DNA of 64,000 nucleotides. Origin: an uncultured Eubacteriales bacterium. GTDB taxonomy: Bacteria > Bacillota > Clostridia > Oscillospirales > Oscillospiraceae. This document shows, one piece after another, positions 42,121-50,863 of this stretch; the stretch's first letter is position 1; the number at the start of each line of letters is the position of its first letter. The notes under the pieces are model-generated. The model saw nothing but the letters and a program-made list of their open reading frames with translations. It did no database searches and was not told where the DNA came from. Location of the stretch: positions 62,001 to 126,000 of the forward strand of contig UQZR01000001.1 of the NCBI GenBank assembly GCA_900545585.1, read 5' to 3'. The position numbers and the translations under genes are program-made.

Positions 42121-44016
42121 TCACTTTTTGAGTTTTTCACGATATTTCTTGATTTTGCGTACCGCCTTGGCATCCAACTCTGGCGGTATAGGACTGTTGT
42201 GTACCATGCGGTGACACGGTATACATAGCCATGCTAAATTTGGAACTTTGTTGATTCTTTCAATCGGAAGTCGTGGATTTACATGATGACAATGTTTCGG
42301 AATCAGTTCAGAGAAATATCTACCACAGCATTTGCATTTTCCCTTATCTCGGTTGTAGGCATATTCCCGATTCATAAAATACTCGAAATTGGCTTTCCAT
42401 CCCTTGCCGCTAGCGTAGATGGATAAGGCTATATCTTCGGGTGTATTGATGGAGGGGCGGTCACAGGGCAACGGTTTATGCTTGGTACGATAATTTACAT
42501 ACCGCCTGCGTCCATCCTCCGTATAAGGGGTCATTTTCTGGTCAAATGGTTTGCTTTCATAACGACTGTGTGTAATAAACGCATAGGTTATTCCGAACCA
42601 TTTCCCATCAATTTGAATTGCGAAGGTTTTACTGTCATAACCTTCGTGCCGATGTGGCAGATTACTTAATTCCTTTAACGGCACCTGCATTTGGTTGTAC
42701 TGCTTGGGAAACAGGTTTTTCCATACTGCCAACGCCGTATTATTCACTCTACGGTCAATGGCATGGTAGGCATGAGAACAGATAGAGGGTTGCAAATACT
42801 GTGCCAGTCCCATAATCACGGAGTTCACATACTGGATTTGAGCCGCCTGCGTGTTGGATTGCGTGTATAATCCAATTTTCCTAACTTCTTTTTGCAAGGT
42901 ATGGATTTTCTTCGTCAATCGTTCCATATCAGGGAATGGCTTTCCTACCAGATTATCTGACCATGTGGCTGGGTCTGGTGTTTTCCTCTTTCGTTCTGCC
43001 TTGACTATGTAACCGAGGAAATGAATACCATTCTTTCTCAAATCGGTTACATAGGTCTTTTCCTGTGACAGTTCCAACTTCATGCGATGCTTAAAATACT
43101 TTGTCAGTTCATGCTTCATACGGAACGCTTCCTGTTCCGTAGAGGTCAGGATCACCCAATCATCCGCATAGCGAAAATTGTATTTCGGGGTGATTCCAGA
43201 CCATTTCAGCCTTCGGGTATCGTTGCATTTGTGCTTGCATTGACGGTGCGGCTCCATATAGCAGCGCCCCACATACCAGTCAAAGTCATTGAGATACACA
43301 TTGGACAGCAACGGAGATAATATACCGCCCTGTGGTGTTCCCATTTCTGTTGCATGGTATAAGTCCTGATCGATATATCCGGCTTTTAGCATTTGGCTGA
43401 TGATTTTCAGAACCCTCTTATCGTGGATTCCGATTCGCCATAGCTTTTTCAGCAACAATCTATGATTGATGTTGTCAAAACAGCCCTTTATATCTCCCTC
43501 GACTGCCCATACCGGCTGGTCTTTGGATTTCACACTTGCATTGATGACATTGACAATATCCCGGATAGCGTGCTTCTGCGCCCGGTAAGGACGGAAACCA
43601 TAGCTGTGCGGATAGAATCTCGCTTCGCATATCGGTTCCAGAATCAGTCGCATACATTCCTGTATAATCCTATCCAATACAGTGGGAATACCCAGAGGTC
43701 GCTTTTTGCCGTTTGCCTTTTCGATATACTTCCGTTTGGCTGGCTTCGGCTTGTAATTGGAGATATTTGATTGAATCAACTGAAATAGTTCTTCTTTTGG
43801 CATTTGCAGATACTTGTCCATTTTCATCCTGTCCACACCGGCAGTTTTGCTGCCCTTGTTGGACTTGATGTTATGAACAGCGGTTACAATAGTCACTTCG
43901 CTGACCATTGCTTCCAACAGTCCCGTGAATGAAACGCCTTGCCCCGATTTTTCATAGAGCAGGTCTTGAAACTGTTTCAATTCTTTTTCTGTTGAAAATC
44001 TGACGCTTAAATGCAC
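42121..44016 (-). CDS. ltrA: group II intron reverse transcriptase/maturase with HNH nuclease
   Basis: 631-residue intron-encoded protein. Reverse-transcriptase blocks include 'RPLGIPTVLDRIIQECMRLI', 'GDIKGCFDNINHRLL', 'GTPQGGILSPLLSNVYLNDF' and the catalytic 'FRYADDWVILT'. A maturase (X) domain follows (residues ~390-520). The C-terminal HNH endonuclease has paired Cys and His residues ('CKCCGRYFSELIPKHCHHVN', 'LCIPCHRMVH'). It supports intron splicing and retrohoming. The start is GTG at 44016 after GAGGTGAAAACCTT. No frameshift or stop is present, so the element is probably active. Confidence 0.95.
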   Translation of the reverse strand: MHLSVRFSTEKELKQFQDLLYEKSGQGVSFTGLLEAMVSEVTIVTAVHNIKSNKGSKTAGVDRMKMDKYLQMPKEELFQLIQSNISNYKPKPAKRKYIEKANGKKRPLGIPTVLDRIIQECMRLILEPICEARFYPHSYGFRPYRAQKHAIRDIVNVINASVKSKDQPVWAVEGDIKGCFDNINHRLLLKKLWRIGIHDKRVLKIISQMLKAGYIDQDLYHATEMGTPQGGILSPLLSNVYLNDFDWYVGRCYMEPHRQCKHKCNDTRRLKWSGITPKYNFRYADDWVILTSTEQEAFRMKHELTKYFKHRMKLELSQEKTYVTDLRKNGIHFLGYIVKAERKRKTPDPATWSDNLVGKPFPDMERLTKKIHTLQKEVRKIGLYTQSNTQAAQIQYVNSVIMGLAQYLQPSICSHAYHAIDRRVNNTALAVWKNLFPKQYNQMQVPLKELSNLPHRHEGYDSKTFAIQIDGKWFGITYAFITHSRYESKPFDQKMTPYTEDGRRRYVNYRTKHKPLPCDRPSINTPEDIALSIYASGKGWKANFEYFMNREYAYNRDKGKCKCCGRYFSELIPKHCHHVNPRLPIERINKVPNLAWLCIPCHRMVHNSPIPPELDAKAVRKIKKYREKLKK

Positions 44017-44770
44017 AAGGTTTTCACCTCGCAGTTCGCCACCCGTCTTTCAGGGAGTTATTGGATTTTCTTTCGTGAAATTTACAAATCAATCTGACTC
44101 GTGCCCTTCGCCGTGGGGCATTTCAGCCCCGTGTAATTGGCATTACCCAATTGCAGACTACTATGGCACGGCTGACTTCCTGTATTCTTCATTGTGCTGT
44201 AACACTCCAAATACAGGCTCTCAAACGTTCCCAAATCTCTATCCTTGTGGTCAATAGACCGTTGAAACCCTTAGGCCGCTACCTTACACCGGGAGAACCT
44301 AACCACACTTTGAATCACAGTTGTTGTGTAGTTCCGCATGAATATTTCATTTCATGGGGCATATACGGAAAAACCAGCCGTATCTGCTTTCTCCAATCTT
44401 CATCCTTTCGGATGCCAAGCACTCTTACGATGCTGCATAGCTTTCACTACTGGATAGCCATAGGTTTCGGAAGCCCGCACCATTATTATCCATGCCTTTC
44501 GGTTTAGGTTTTCAGGTTACGACTTCACCACGCTTTGTACCCTGTCTATTTACAGATAGACAACGCACAGTGGAGTATTAGCTCTCGTACTGCCTGCGGT
44601 TTGACAGACCGCTGAGGGATTTCTCCTTTCCGGCATTGATTCTGTACGGCAGAGGAATTTCGCCTCTGAATTTGAGATTTGAGTTCTCTACGATATTTTC
44701 TTGATATATCAAGTGCTATCGCATGGTGCTTTTCGTCATAGCTGTCTGCTACGACTTATGCACAACGTTT
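44017..44770 (-). other. group II intron domains I-III (non-coding ribozyme part)
   Basis: About 750 bp upstream of the maturase start on the minus strand. It holds the intron 5' segment including EBS1, with numerous short stems, and no protein gene. Open frames on either strand here are fortuitous. Confidence 0.8.
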
Positions 44771-44797
44771 CGCACGGTTCTTGTAGTTGTGGCTCTC

Positions 44798-44829
44798 GTC
44801 GCGCCTCTCACGGGCGTGAGGGTTGAAAT
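44798..44829 (+). repeat. CRISPR repeat 2
   Basis: 32 bp, the standard I-C repeat length, beginning GTCGCGCC and ending GTTGAAAT, with changes near the stem relative to repeat 1, as is common for leader-distal repeats. Confidence 0.7.
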
Positions 44830-44884
44830 GCAAAATAACGTACTTTTTGAAAAACGCCGGAAGCCACTGCACTCGCACGGGGCG

Positions 44885-44926
44885 AAAACATAGGGGAGAG
44901 GGCATATGCCTTCTCCCCTATGTTTT
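44885..44926. terminator. bidirectional terminator between array and cotJC
   Basis: 21-bp inverted repeat with one wobble position, core ACATAGGGGAGA / TCTCCCCTATGT. T-rich at both exits. It closes both the plus-strand array transcript and the minus-strand cotJ operon. Confidence 0.85.
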
Positions 44927-44953
44927 ATGCTTTCCTCCGCCCCCCTCCCGCCG

Positions 44954-45550
44954 TCAGCTGTCGAAGGACGGGTTAAGGAAGTAGATGTTCTTCTCATTCA
45001 TGCGATCCTTGGCCAGGCGCAGACCTTCTCCGAACCGTTGAAAATGCACGATCTCGCGGGCCCGCAGGAACTTGATGACGTCGTTGACATCGGGGTCGTC
45101 GCTGAGCCGCAGAATGTTATCGTAGGTGACGCGGGCTTTCTGCTCCGCCGCCAGGTCTTCCGTCAAGTCAGCGATGAGGTCTCCCTTCACGCCTATGCTG
45201 GCCGCGTTCCACGGTGAGCCGGAGGCTGCGGTGGGATAGATACCGGCGGTATGATCCACGAAGTAGGCGTCAAAACCGGCGGTCTTGATGTCCTGCTCTG
45301 ACAGGTTGCAGGTCAGCTGGTGAACGATAGCACCGATCATCTCCAGATGCCCCAGTTCCTCTGTGCCGATGTCGGTGAGCAAGCCCTTCAGCTCCGGATA
45401 CGGCATGGAGAAGCGCTGGCTCAGGTAACGCAGGGACGCGCCCAGTTCCCCATCCGGCCCGCCATATTGTGAAATGATCAGCGCAGCCAGGCGTGGATTG
45501 GTGTTCTTGATCTTCACCGGATATTGCAGCTTCTTTTCATAGACAAACAT
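44954..45550 (-). CDS. cotJC: spore coat protein CotJC (manganese-catalase family)
   Basis: CotJC, 198 residues, a coat protein with a ferritin-like di-manganese catalase fold. The metal-site segments 'EELGHLEMIGAIVHQL' (Glu-x-x-His) and 'REIVHFQRFGEGL' (Glu-x-x-His) are conserved, with 'GGPDGELGASLRYL' near the N-terminus. Expressed in the mother cell in relatives. Its ATG overlaps the stop of the fused CotJA-CotJB gene by one base (TGATG). Confidence 0.95.
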   Translation of the reverse strand: MFVYEKKLQYPVKIKNTNPRLAALIISQYGGPDGELGASLRYLSQRFSMPYPELKGLLTDIGTEELGHLEMIGAIVHQLTCNLSEQDIKTAGFDAYFVDHTAGIYPTAASGSPWNAASIGVKGDLIADLTEDLAAEQKARVTYDNILRLSDDPDVNDVIKFLRAREIVHFQRFGEGLRLAKDRMNEKNIYFLNPSFDS

Positions 45551-46056
45551 CAGTCGTTCCCTCCTTTATCCCAGGGCCATGGATCATCCAACCAGCGGAA
45601 GCCTCCCTCGGTGATGTCCGTCTGCAGCAGCGGGCCGTTGGTCTCCTCGTATTTGGCGCGGCCCGCCCTGCCCAGACGGATGTAGCTCCAGTACAGCTCC
45701 AGCGCCTGCTGGTCATTGGGATGGGTGGTGAGATACAGCCCCAGCTCGTCGATGGCAAAGTCCAAGGCCATCAGCTCCAGCAGCGCCTCGTTCACCTGGG
45801 GAAAGCGGGAGCGCAGCTCCTTGCGGAACGGCAGATCCAAACCCGGGAACAGTGTGCCCTGCAAAAGAGCCTCCCTGTTATCGTAGCGCTGTGCGTTCTC
45901 CCGCTGCATAGCGATATAGGGAAATACCATATTGCCGCAGCCGCCGGGCAGCGAGCCGTCCATCTCGCGGCAGGCTGCATCACTGCGGGCCGTCATATCG
46001 CGGGCAGTGCCGTCCCGCGCTGCCGCCGCAGCGGCAGTAGTCCTCTCTGTATACAA
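45550..46056 (-). CDS. fused spore coat proteins CotJA-CotJB
   Basis: 168-residue single frame carrying two coat proteins that are normally separate. Residues ~43-77 match CotJA ('MVFPYIAMQRENAQRYDNRE' then 'GTLFPGLDLPF'). Residues ~78-168 match CotJB ('LLELMALDFAIDELGLYLTT', 'HPNDQQALELYW', 'KYEETNGPLL'). The N-terminal ~40 residues are Ala/Thr-rich. The start is TTG at 46056, 9 nt after AAAGGAGG; the first internal ATG lacks such a site. Cotranscribed with cotJC. CotJ proteins belong to the inner coat; the fusion keeps the two in fixed ratio. Confidence 0.85.
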   Translation of the reverse strand: MYTERTTAAAAAARDGTARDMTARSDAACREMDGSLPGGCGNMVFPYIAMQRENAQRYDNREALLQGTLFPGLDLPFRKELRSRFPQVNEALLELMALDFAIDELGLYLTTHPNDQQALELYWSYIRLGRAGRAKYEETNGPLLQTDITEGGFRWLDDPWPWDKGGND

Positions 46057-46280
46057 GAGATATTCCTCCTTTGAAGTGGTCAGATCGAGTGAACCGAAAA
46101 CGGCTCACCTCATTCTATGTACCGCCGGCACAGGTGGCGCCTGACAGGCAGGCGGAAAATTTTCCGGAAAGTTTTGTAAAAACAGGAGATTTACGCCGTG
46201 AACTGTGGTACAATAATGCGGTCATTACAGTCGCCTCCCGTCCCGTGAGACGGGGCCGCCAGAATACAGGAGAAGCTGCC

Positions 46281-47384
46281 ATGAAGGTCACGCTGCAACA
46301 TCTGACCAAGAAGTTCCCCAACCGCAACAAGAAAGCGGGCGGCGATGTCGTCGCCGTCAACGATTTTACCTTTGAGATCCCCGACGGAAAGCTCATCGGC
46401 CTGCTGGGTCCCTCCGGCTGCGGCAAGAGCACAGCACTGAACCTTATCAGCGGCCTGCTGGAGCCTACCGCAGGCCAGATCTTCTTTGGTGAAGACGATG
46501 TGACCCATCTGCCGCCGGAGAATCGCGGCGTGGGGCTGGTGTTCCAGAACTACGCGCTGTACCCCCACCTGACGGTACGGCAGAACATCATGTTCCCGCT
46601 GGAAAACCTGCGGGGTGCGGACAAGCTCACCAAAGCAGAGATGGCGGAGCGGACACTGGCCGCGGCAAAGCTGGTGCAGCTGGAGGGGCTGATGGACCGC
46701 AAGCCCAGTGAGCTGTCCGGCGGACAGCAGCAGCGGGTAGCCATTGCCCGGGCACTGGTAAAGCGCCCCCGCGTGCTGCTTCTGGACGAGCCGCTGTCCA
46801 ATCTGGACGCGCGGCTGCGCCTCCAGACCCGGGAGGAGATCCGCCGCATCCAGCGGCAGACCAGCGTCACTACCGTGTTTGTCACCCACGATCAGGAGGA
46901 GGCCATGAGCATCTCCGACATGATCGTGGTGATGCGCGATGGTGTGGTGCAGCAGATCGGCAAGCCCCAGGAGGTCTACGACAATCCCGTGAACCTGTTC
47001 GTGGCCAAATTTCTGGGCACTCCGCCCATCCACGTCTTTGACGGATGCATCAGGGACGGCAAGCTGTACATAGGCGGCGCGGCGGTGCTGGACGCGGCAG
47101 GCGCCGAGGAGCAGCCGGTGTACGCCGCCGTCCGTCCGGAGGGCTTCGTCCCTGCGGAGGATGGCCCCCTGTGCTGCAAGCTGGATCGCGTGGAGGTCAT
47201 GGGCCGCGACATCAGCGTGGTATGCACCCATCCAGACTGTGAAAACGCGGTGATCCGCGCCATCATCACCGCCGAAAGCCGCGTAGATACCACCCGGGAG
47301 TCGATACGCTTCGCCCTGAAGCCCCACAAGGTGTTCCTGTTCCACCGCGACACGCAGGTCCGGCTGGACTGCACTCTGAGGTGA
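46281..47384 (+). CDS. carbohydrate ABC transporter ATPase (MsmX/UgpC type)
   Basis: 367-residue ATPase of the CUT1 carbohydrate-uptake class. Walker A 'GLLGPSGCGKSTALNLISGL', Q-loop 'VFQNYALYPHLTV', signature 'LSGGQQQRVAIARALVKRP', Walker B 'VLLLDEPLSNLD' and the H-loop 'VFVTHDQEEA' are intact. A C-terminal regulatory OB-fold region (TOBE, residues ~240-367) is present. The start MKVTLQHLTKK follows CAGGAGAAGCTGCC. First gene of a four-gene transporter operon; it sits 4 bp before the first permease. Confidence 0.93.
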   Translation: MKVTLQHLTKKFPNRNKKAGGDVVAVNDFTFEIPDGKLIGLLGPSGCGKSTALNLISGLLEPTAGQIFFGEDDVTHLPPENRGVGLVFQNYALYPHLTVRQNIMFPLENLRGADKLTKAEMAERTLAAAKLVQLEGLMDRKPSELSGGQQQRVAIARALVKRPRVLLLDEPLSNLDARLRLQTREEIRRIQRQTSVTTVFVTHDQEEAMSISDMIVVMRDGVVQQIGKPQEVYDNPVNLFVAKFLGTPPIHVFDGCIRDGKLYIGGAAVLDAAGAEEQPVYAAVRPEGFVPAEDGPLCCKLDRVEVMGRDISVVCTHPDCENAVIRAIITAESRVDTTRESIRFALKPHKVFLFHRDTQVRLDCTLR

Positions 47385-47388
47385 CGCC

Positions 47389-48279
47389 ATGGACAAGTGC
47401 AGCGTCAAGGGCTGGCTCTATCTGCTGCCCGCCATCGCCTTTCTGGGCGTGTTCATGGTCTACCCGCTGGTGGACGTGTTCGTGTACTCCTTTGAGGAGG
47501 GGTACAATTCCGCGTCCCAGACATTTTCCGGTGTGGGCCTGTTCAACTACCGCTACGTGCTGCGGGACCCCTACTTTTTGCAGGCACTGAAAAACACCTT
47601 CATCCTGGTCATCATCACCGTGCCGGTGTCCACCGGCCTTGCCCTCCTCGTCTCGCTGGGGCTCAGCTCCATCGAAAAGCTGCGGAGCCTGTTCCAGACG
47701 GTGTATTTCCTGCCCTACGTCACCAATACGCTGGCGGTGGGTCTGGTTTTCATGATTTTGTTCAAAAAGACCGCCTACACCGATGGGCTGGTAAATGTGA
47801 TGCTCCACTGGTTCGGCAGCCCCGGCGTGGATTTTATCGATGGGCCGTACTGGGCCAAGATGTTCGTCCTGTGCTTCTACACCGTGTGGATAGTGCTGCC
47901 CTTCAAGATCCTGATCCTCACCAGTGCGCTGGCCTCGGTGAAGCAGGACTACTACAACGCTGCCCGCGTGGACGGCACGCCCCGCTGGCGCATCTTCACC
48001 CGCATCACCCTGCCCATGATCTCCCCCATGATCTTCTATCTGGTCATCACCGGCTTCATCGGCGCGTTCAAGGCGTACAGCGACGCGGTGGCCCTGTTCG
48101 GCACCGACCTGAACGCCGCCCAGATGAACACCATGGTGGGCTATATCTACGACATGCTGTACGGCGACTCCGGCGGCTATCCGTCCTTTGCATCGGCGGC
48201 AGCCATCATTCTGTTCGCCATCGTGCTGACCATCACCTGCATCAACCTGCTGGTGAGCCGGAAGCACGTCCACTATTGA
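47389..48279 (+). CDS. carbohydrate ABC permease (UgpA/MalF-like)
   Basis: 296-residue inner-membrane permease with about six hydrophobic segments. The EAA coupling loop is 'AARVDGTPRWRIFTRITLPM' near residue 190. It pairs with the next gene to form the translocation pore. The N-terminus 'KGWLYLLPAIAFLGVFMVYP' is the usual first helix of this class. It starts at ATG 47389, four bases after the ATPase stop. Confidence 0.93.
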   Translation: MDKCSVKGWLYLLPAIAFLGVFMVYPLVDVFVYSFEEGYNSASQTFSGVGLFNYRYVLRDPYFLQALKNTFILVIITVPVSTGLALLVSLGLSSIEKLRSLFQTVYFLPYVTNTLAVGLVFMILFKKTAYTDGLVNVMLHWFGSPGVDFIDGPYWAKMFVLCFYTVWIVLPFKILILTSALASVKQDYYNAARVDGTPRWRIFTRITLPMISPMIFYLVITGFIGAFKAYSDAVALFGTDLNAAQMNTMVGYIYDMLYGDSGGYPSFASAAAIILFAIVLTITCINLLVSRKHVHY

Positions 48280-48293
48280 GAGGAGGCGGCACT

Positions 48294-49169
48294 GTGGATC
48301 CCCATACCGATTACAAGCAGGTGGAGCTTGCCGCCCGCCGCCGCAGAGCGGTGCGCCGCGCCGTCACCTACGTGCTGCTGGCCCTGTGGGCCGTCATCGT
48401 GCTGTTTCCCTTTTACTGGATGGTACTGACCTCCGTGAAGAGTTACAGCGCGTACAGCGCCGAGCGCATCCCCGCCTTTTTCACCCTGTCCCCCACCCTC
48501 CAGAACTACCGTGATGCCTTCACCGCCGTGCCGCTGGGCCGCTACTTCCTGAACACGGTGATCTTCACCGTGGCCACCACGGCCATCATGCTGGTGGTCA
48601 TCACGCTGGCGGCATTCGCCTTCGCGCGGCTGAATTTCCGCGGCAAGCAGTTGGCCTTTACATGCTTTCTGGCACTGATGATGATACCCAATGAACTGGT
48701 CATCATCACCAACTTCGTCACCATTACGGACGCCGGCCTGCGCAACACATTCTGGGGCCTGATTTTGCCGTCGGTGACGTCGGTGTTCTACATCTATCTT
48801 CTGAAGGAGAACTTCGCCCAGATTCCCAACGAGCTGTACTACGCCGCCAAGGTGGACGGCACCTCCGACTTCAAGTACCTTTGGAAGGTGATGCTGCCCA
48901 TCTGCCGCCCCACGGTAGTAACCATCGTCATCCTGAAGGTCATCGAGTGCTGGAACTCCTATGTGTGGCCCCGCCTCATCACCGACGATGAAAACTATTT
49001 TCTGGTATCCAACGGCATCCAGGCCATCCGCGAAAACGGCTTCGGACGGGAGAACATCCCCGCCATGATGGCGGCGGTAGTGGTCATCTCCGTGCCGCTG
49101 ATCGTGCTGTTCCTCCTGTTCCGCAACAAGGTGATGGAGGGCGTTTCGAGAGGGGGCACCAAGGGATGA
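48294..49169 (+). CDS. carbohydrate ABC permease (UgpE/MalG-like)
   Basis: 291-residue permease with about six membrane segments. The EAA loop is 'AAKVDGTSDFKYLWKVMLPI'. Start at GTG 48294 (VDPHTDYKQVELAARRRR), preceded by AGGAGGCGGCACT, which decides it against fortuitous upstream frames. It overlaps the substrate-binding gene by 4 bp (ATGA). Sugar not predictable from sequence. Confidence 0.92.
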   Translation: MDPHTDYKQVELAARRRRAVRRAVTYVLLALWAVIVLFPFYWMVLTSVKSYSAYSAERIPAFFTLSPTLQNYRDAFTAVPLGRYFLNTVIFTVATTAIMLVVITLAAFAFARLNFRGKQLAFTCFLALMMIPNELVIITNFVTITDAGLRNTFWGLILPSVTSVFYIYLLKENFAQIPNELYYAAKVDGTSDFKYLWKVMLPICRPTVVTIVILKVIECWNSYVWPRLITDDENYFLVSNGIQAIRENGFGRENIPAMMAAVVVISVPLIVLFLLFRNKVMEGVSRGGTKG

Positions 49170-50767
49170 GACACGCCCGCATAGCTGCGCTGACGCTGTC
49201 ACTTGTGACCCTGCTGACCACCCTCTGCGGGTGTCACGGCTCACACAGCCAGAACGCTTTCACCGTGCCGGACAGCTTTGACGAGTCGCGGCAGTACGAG
49301 ATCACGTTCTGGGCCAAGAACGACACCAACAAGACCCAGGTGGACATCTACAGCAAGGCCATCGCCGACTTCCAGGCGCTGTACCCCAACATCACCGTGA
49401 AGCTGCGGCTCTACACTGACTACGGCAAGATCTACAACGATGTCATCACCAACATCGCCACCAACACCACCCCCAATGTGTGCATCACCTACCCCGACCA
49501 CATCGCCACGTACCTCACCGGCGACAACGTGGTGGCCCCGCTGGACGCTCTGTTCGCCGACGAGCAGTACGGTCTGGGCGGCAGCGCCCTGCGGTACGAC
49601 GGCCCCGCGTCGGAGGAGATGATCTCCCGGTTTCTGGAGGAGTGCAGCTTCTCCGGCAGCCACTACGCCGTGCCCTTCATGCGCTCCACCGAGGCGTGCT
49701 ACGTCAACAGGACCTATGTGGAGGCCCTGGGCTATGAGCTGCCGGAAATGCTGACCTGGGACTTCGTGTGGGAGGTGTCGGAGGCAGCCGCCGCGGCGAA
49801 AAATGCCGACGGCACCTACACCGTCAACGGCCAGCAGGTGCTGCTGCCCTTCATCTATAAGTCCACGGACAACATGATGATCCAGCTGCTGCGCCAGAAA
49901 AACGCCGGTTACTCCACTGACAGCGGCGACGTGCAGATCTTCAACGACACCACGGAGGACATCCTGTACGACGTGGCCCGCCACACCGCCAGCGGCGCCT
50001 TCTCCACCTTCAAGATCTCCGGCTACCCCGCCAACTTTCTGAACGCGGGGCAGTGCCTGTTCGCGGTGGACTCCACCGCCGGCGCCACATGGATGGGTTC
50101 CCACGCGCCGCTGAGCGACATCAGCGCCGACAAATACGTGGACTTTGAGACGGCGGTGATGGCCGTGCCCCAGTGCGACCCCGATCATCCCCAGATGATC
50201 TCCCAGGGCCCGTCGGTGTGCGTGTTCAACAAGGACGATTCCCAGGAGGTGCTGGCCTCATGGCTGTTCGCCCAGTATCTGCTGACCAACGACGTCCAGA
50301 TCGCCTACGCCCGGACGGAGGGCTACGTCCCCGTTACCTCCAAGGCTCAGCAGTCTGCGGAGTATCGGGACTATCTCTCCCGCGCAGGCGAGGACGATTC
50401 TCTCTACTACGACGTAAAGATCCAGGCATCCCAGCTGCTGCTGAACAACGTGGACAACACGTTCACCACGCCAGTCTACAACGGCTCCACCTCCCTGCGC
50501 AACGCCGCGGGCCAGCTCATTGAAAACGTAGTGAAGTCCGTGCGCCGTAAGGAGACGGTGGACGATGCCTACATGACCCGGCTGTACGCCGATGTGACCA
50601 GCCTGTACCGGCTGGACCAGCGGGGCGCTATGGCCGCCGACAGCAGTCAGGCGCTTGGCCCCCTGCCCGCCCCCGCCAAGACGCTGCTCATTACGCTGGG
50701 CGGCGCGTGGGTGCTGATCGCAGCCTACGCCGGGGCACAGCTGATGAAAAAACGAAAGACCCATTGA
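49166..50767 (+). CDS. carbohydrate ABC solute-binding lipoprotein with C-terminal membrane anchor
   Basis: 533-residue extracellular binding protein, longer than the usual ~430. A signal peptide with lipobox LCGC (residues ~20-23) predicts lipid attachment. 'YEITFWAKNDTNKTQVDIYS' and 'AIADFQALYPNITVKLRLYT' are class-1 binding-protein landmarks. The odd feature is a hydrophobic helix near the C-terminus ('TLLITLGGAWVLIAAYAGAQ') ending in MKKRK, which would anchor the protein at a second point. Last gene of the transporter operon. Confidence 0.9.
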   Translation: MRHARIAALTLSLVTLLTTLCGCHGSHSQNAFTVPDSFDESRQYEITFWAKNDTNKTQVDIYSKAIADFQALYPNITVKLRLYTDYGKIYNDVITNIATNTTPNVCITYPDHIATYLTGDNVVAPLDALFADEQYGLGGSALRYDGPASEEMISRFLEECSFSGSHYAVPFMRSTEACYVNRTYVEALGYELPEMLTWDFVWEVSEAAAAAKNADGTYTVNGQQVLLPFIYKSTDNMMIQLLRQKNAGYSTDSGDVQIFNDTTEDILYDVARHTASGAFSTFKISGYPANFLNAGQCLFAVDSTAGATWMGSHAPLSDISADKYVDFETAVMAVPQCDPDHPQMISQGPSVCVFNKDDSQEVLASWLFAQYLLTNDVQIAYARTEGYVPVTSKAQQSAEYRDYLSRAGEDDSLYYDVKIQASQLLLNNVDNTFTTPVYNGSTSLRNAAGQLIENVVKSVRRKETVDDAYMTRLYADVTSLYRLDQRGAMAADSSQALGPLPAPAKTLLITLGGAWVLIAAYAGAQLMKKRKTH

Positions 50768-50820
50768 TTTATCGGCAGAATGCGTTATAATAGGGCGGGC
50801 GTGTGGAACACACCCGCCCT
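50764..50820 (+). promoter_or_regulatory. promoter and leader hairpin for the lipoprotein gene
   Basis: -35 TTGATT (50764-50769), 16-bp spacer, -10 TATAAT (50786-50791). Just after it is a stem AGGGCGG...GTGTG / CACAC...CCGCCCT with a 3-nt loop (50793-50820). The hairpin also follows the transporter operon and may terminate it. Confidence 0.55.
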
Positions 50821-50863
50821 ATCTGCCATTTTTATATGGTGCAATTTAGAGGAGAAAGCAAAC

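Larger units (their letters stand above)
41938..44775 (-). mobile_element. group II intron with LtrA-type maturase, inserted in a CRISPR spacer
   Basis: About 2.84 kb on the minus strand. The 5' end is GTGCG at 44771-44775. The 3' end is ...CCTATCGTCAT near 41938. Domain V is the 34-nt hairpin at 42014-42047 with a GAAA loop and a 2-nt 3' bulge. EBS1 GGTTCT (44294-44299, minus) pairs perfectly with IBS1 AGAACC that directly precedes the intron (44776-44781). Domain I occupies 44017-44775 with no other gene. The maturase lies in domain IV. GC content is well below the flanks. All ribozyme landmarks appear intact. Confidence 0.9.
41890..44829 (+). CRISPR. short type I-C-like CRISPR array whose spacer is split by a group II intron
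   Basis: Repeat 1 (41890-41924, 35 bp) begins GTCGCGCC and ends GCGTGGATTGAAAT, the hallmark of I-C repeats, but carries a 3-bp insertion in the loop. Repeat 2 (44798-44829, 32 bp) begins GTCGCGCCTCTC and ends AGGGTTGAAAT. After removal of the 3-bp insertion the two differ at five positions. Between them lie 13 bp (41925-41937), a complete group II intron, and 22 bp (44776-44797). Without the intron the spacer is 35 bp, normal for type I-C. A possible decayed third repeat lies near 44863-44891 after about 34 bp. No cas genes are in the window. Confidence 0.75.

Noticed and set aside
46057..46140. Possible sigma-E or sigma-K promoter for the cotJ genes (CATAGAAT)
   Set aside because: The -10-like match is fair but no fitting -35 lies at the required distance, so I do not list it.
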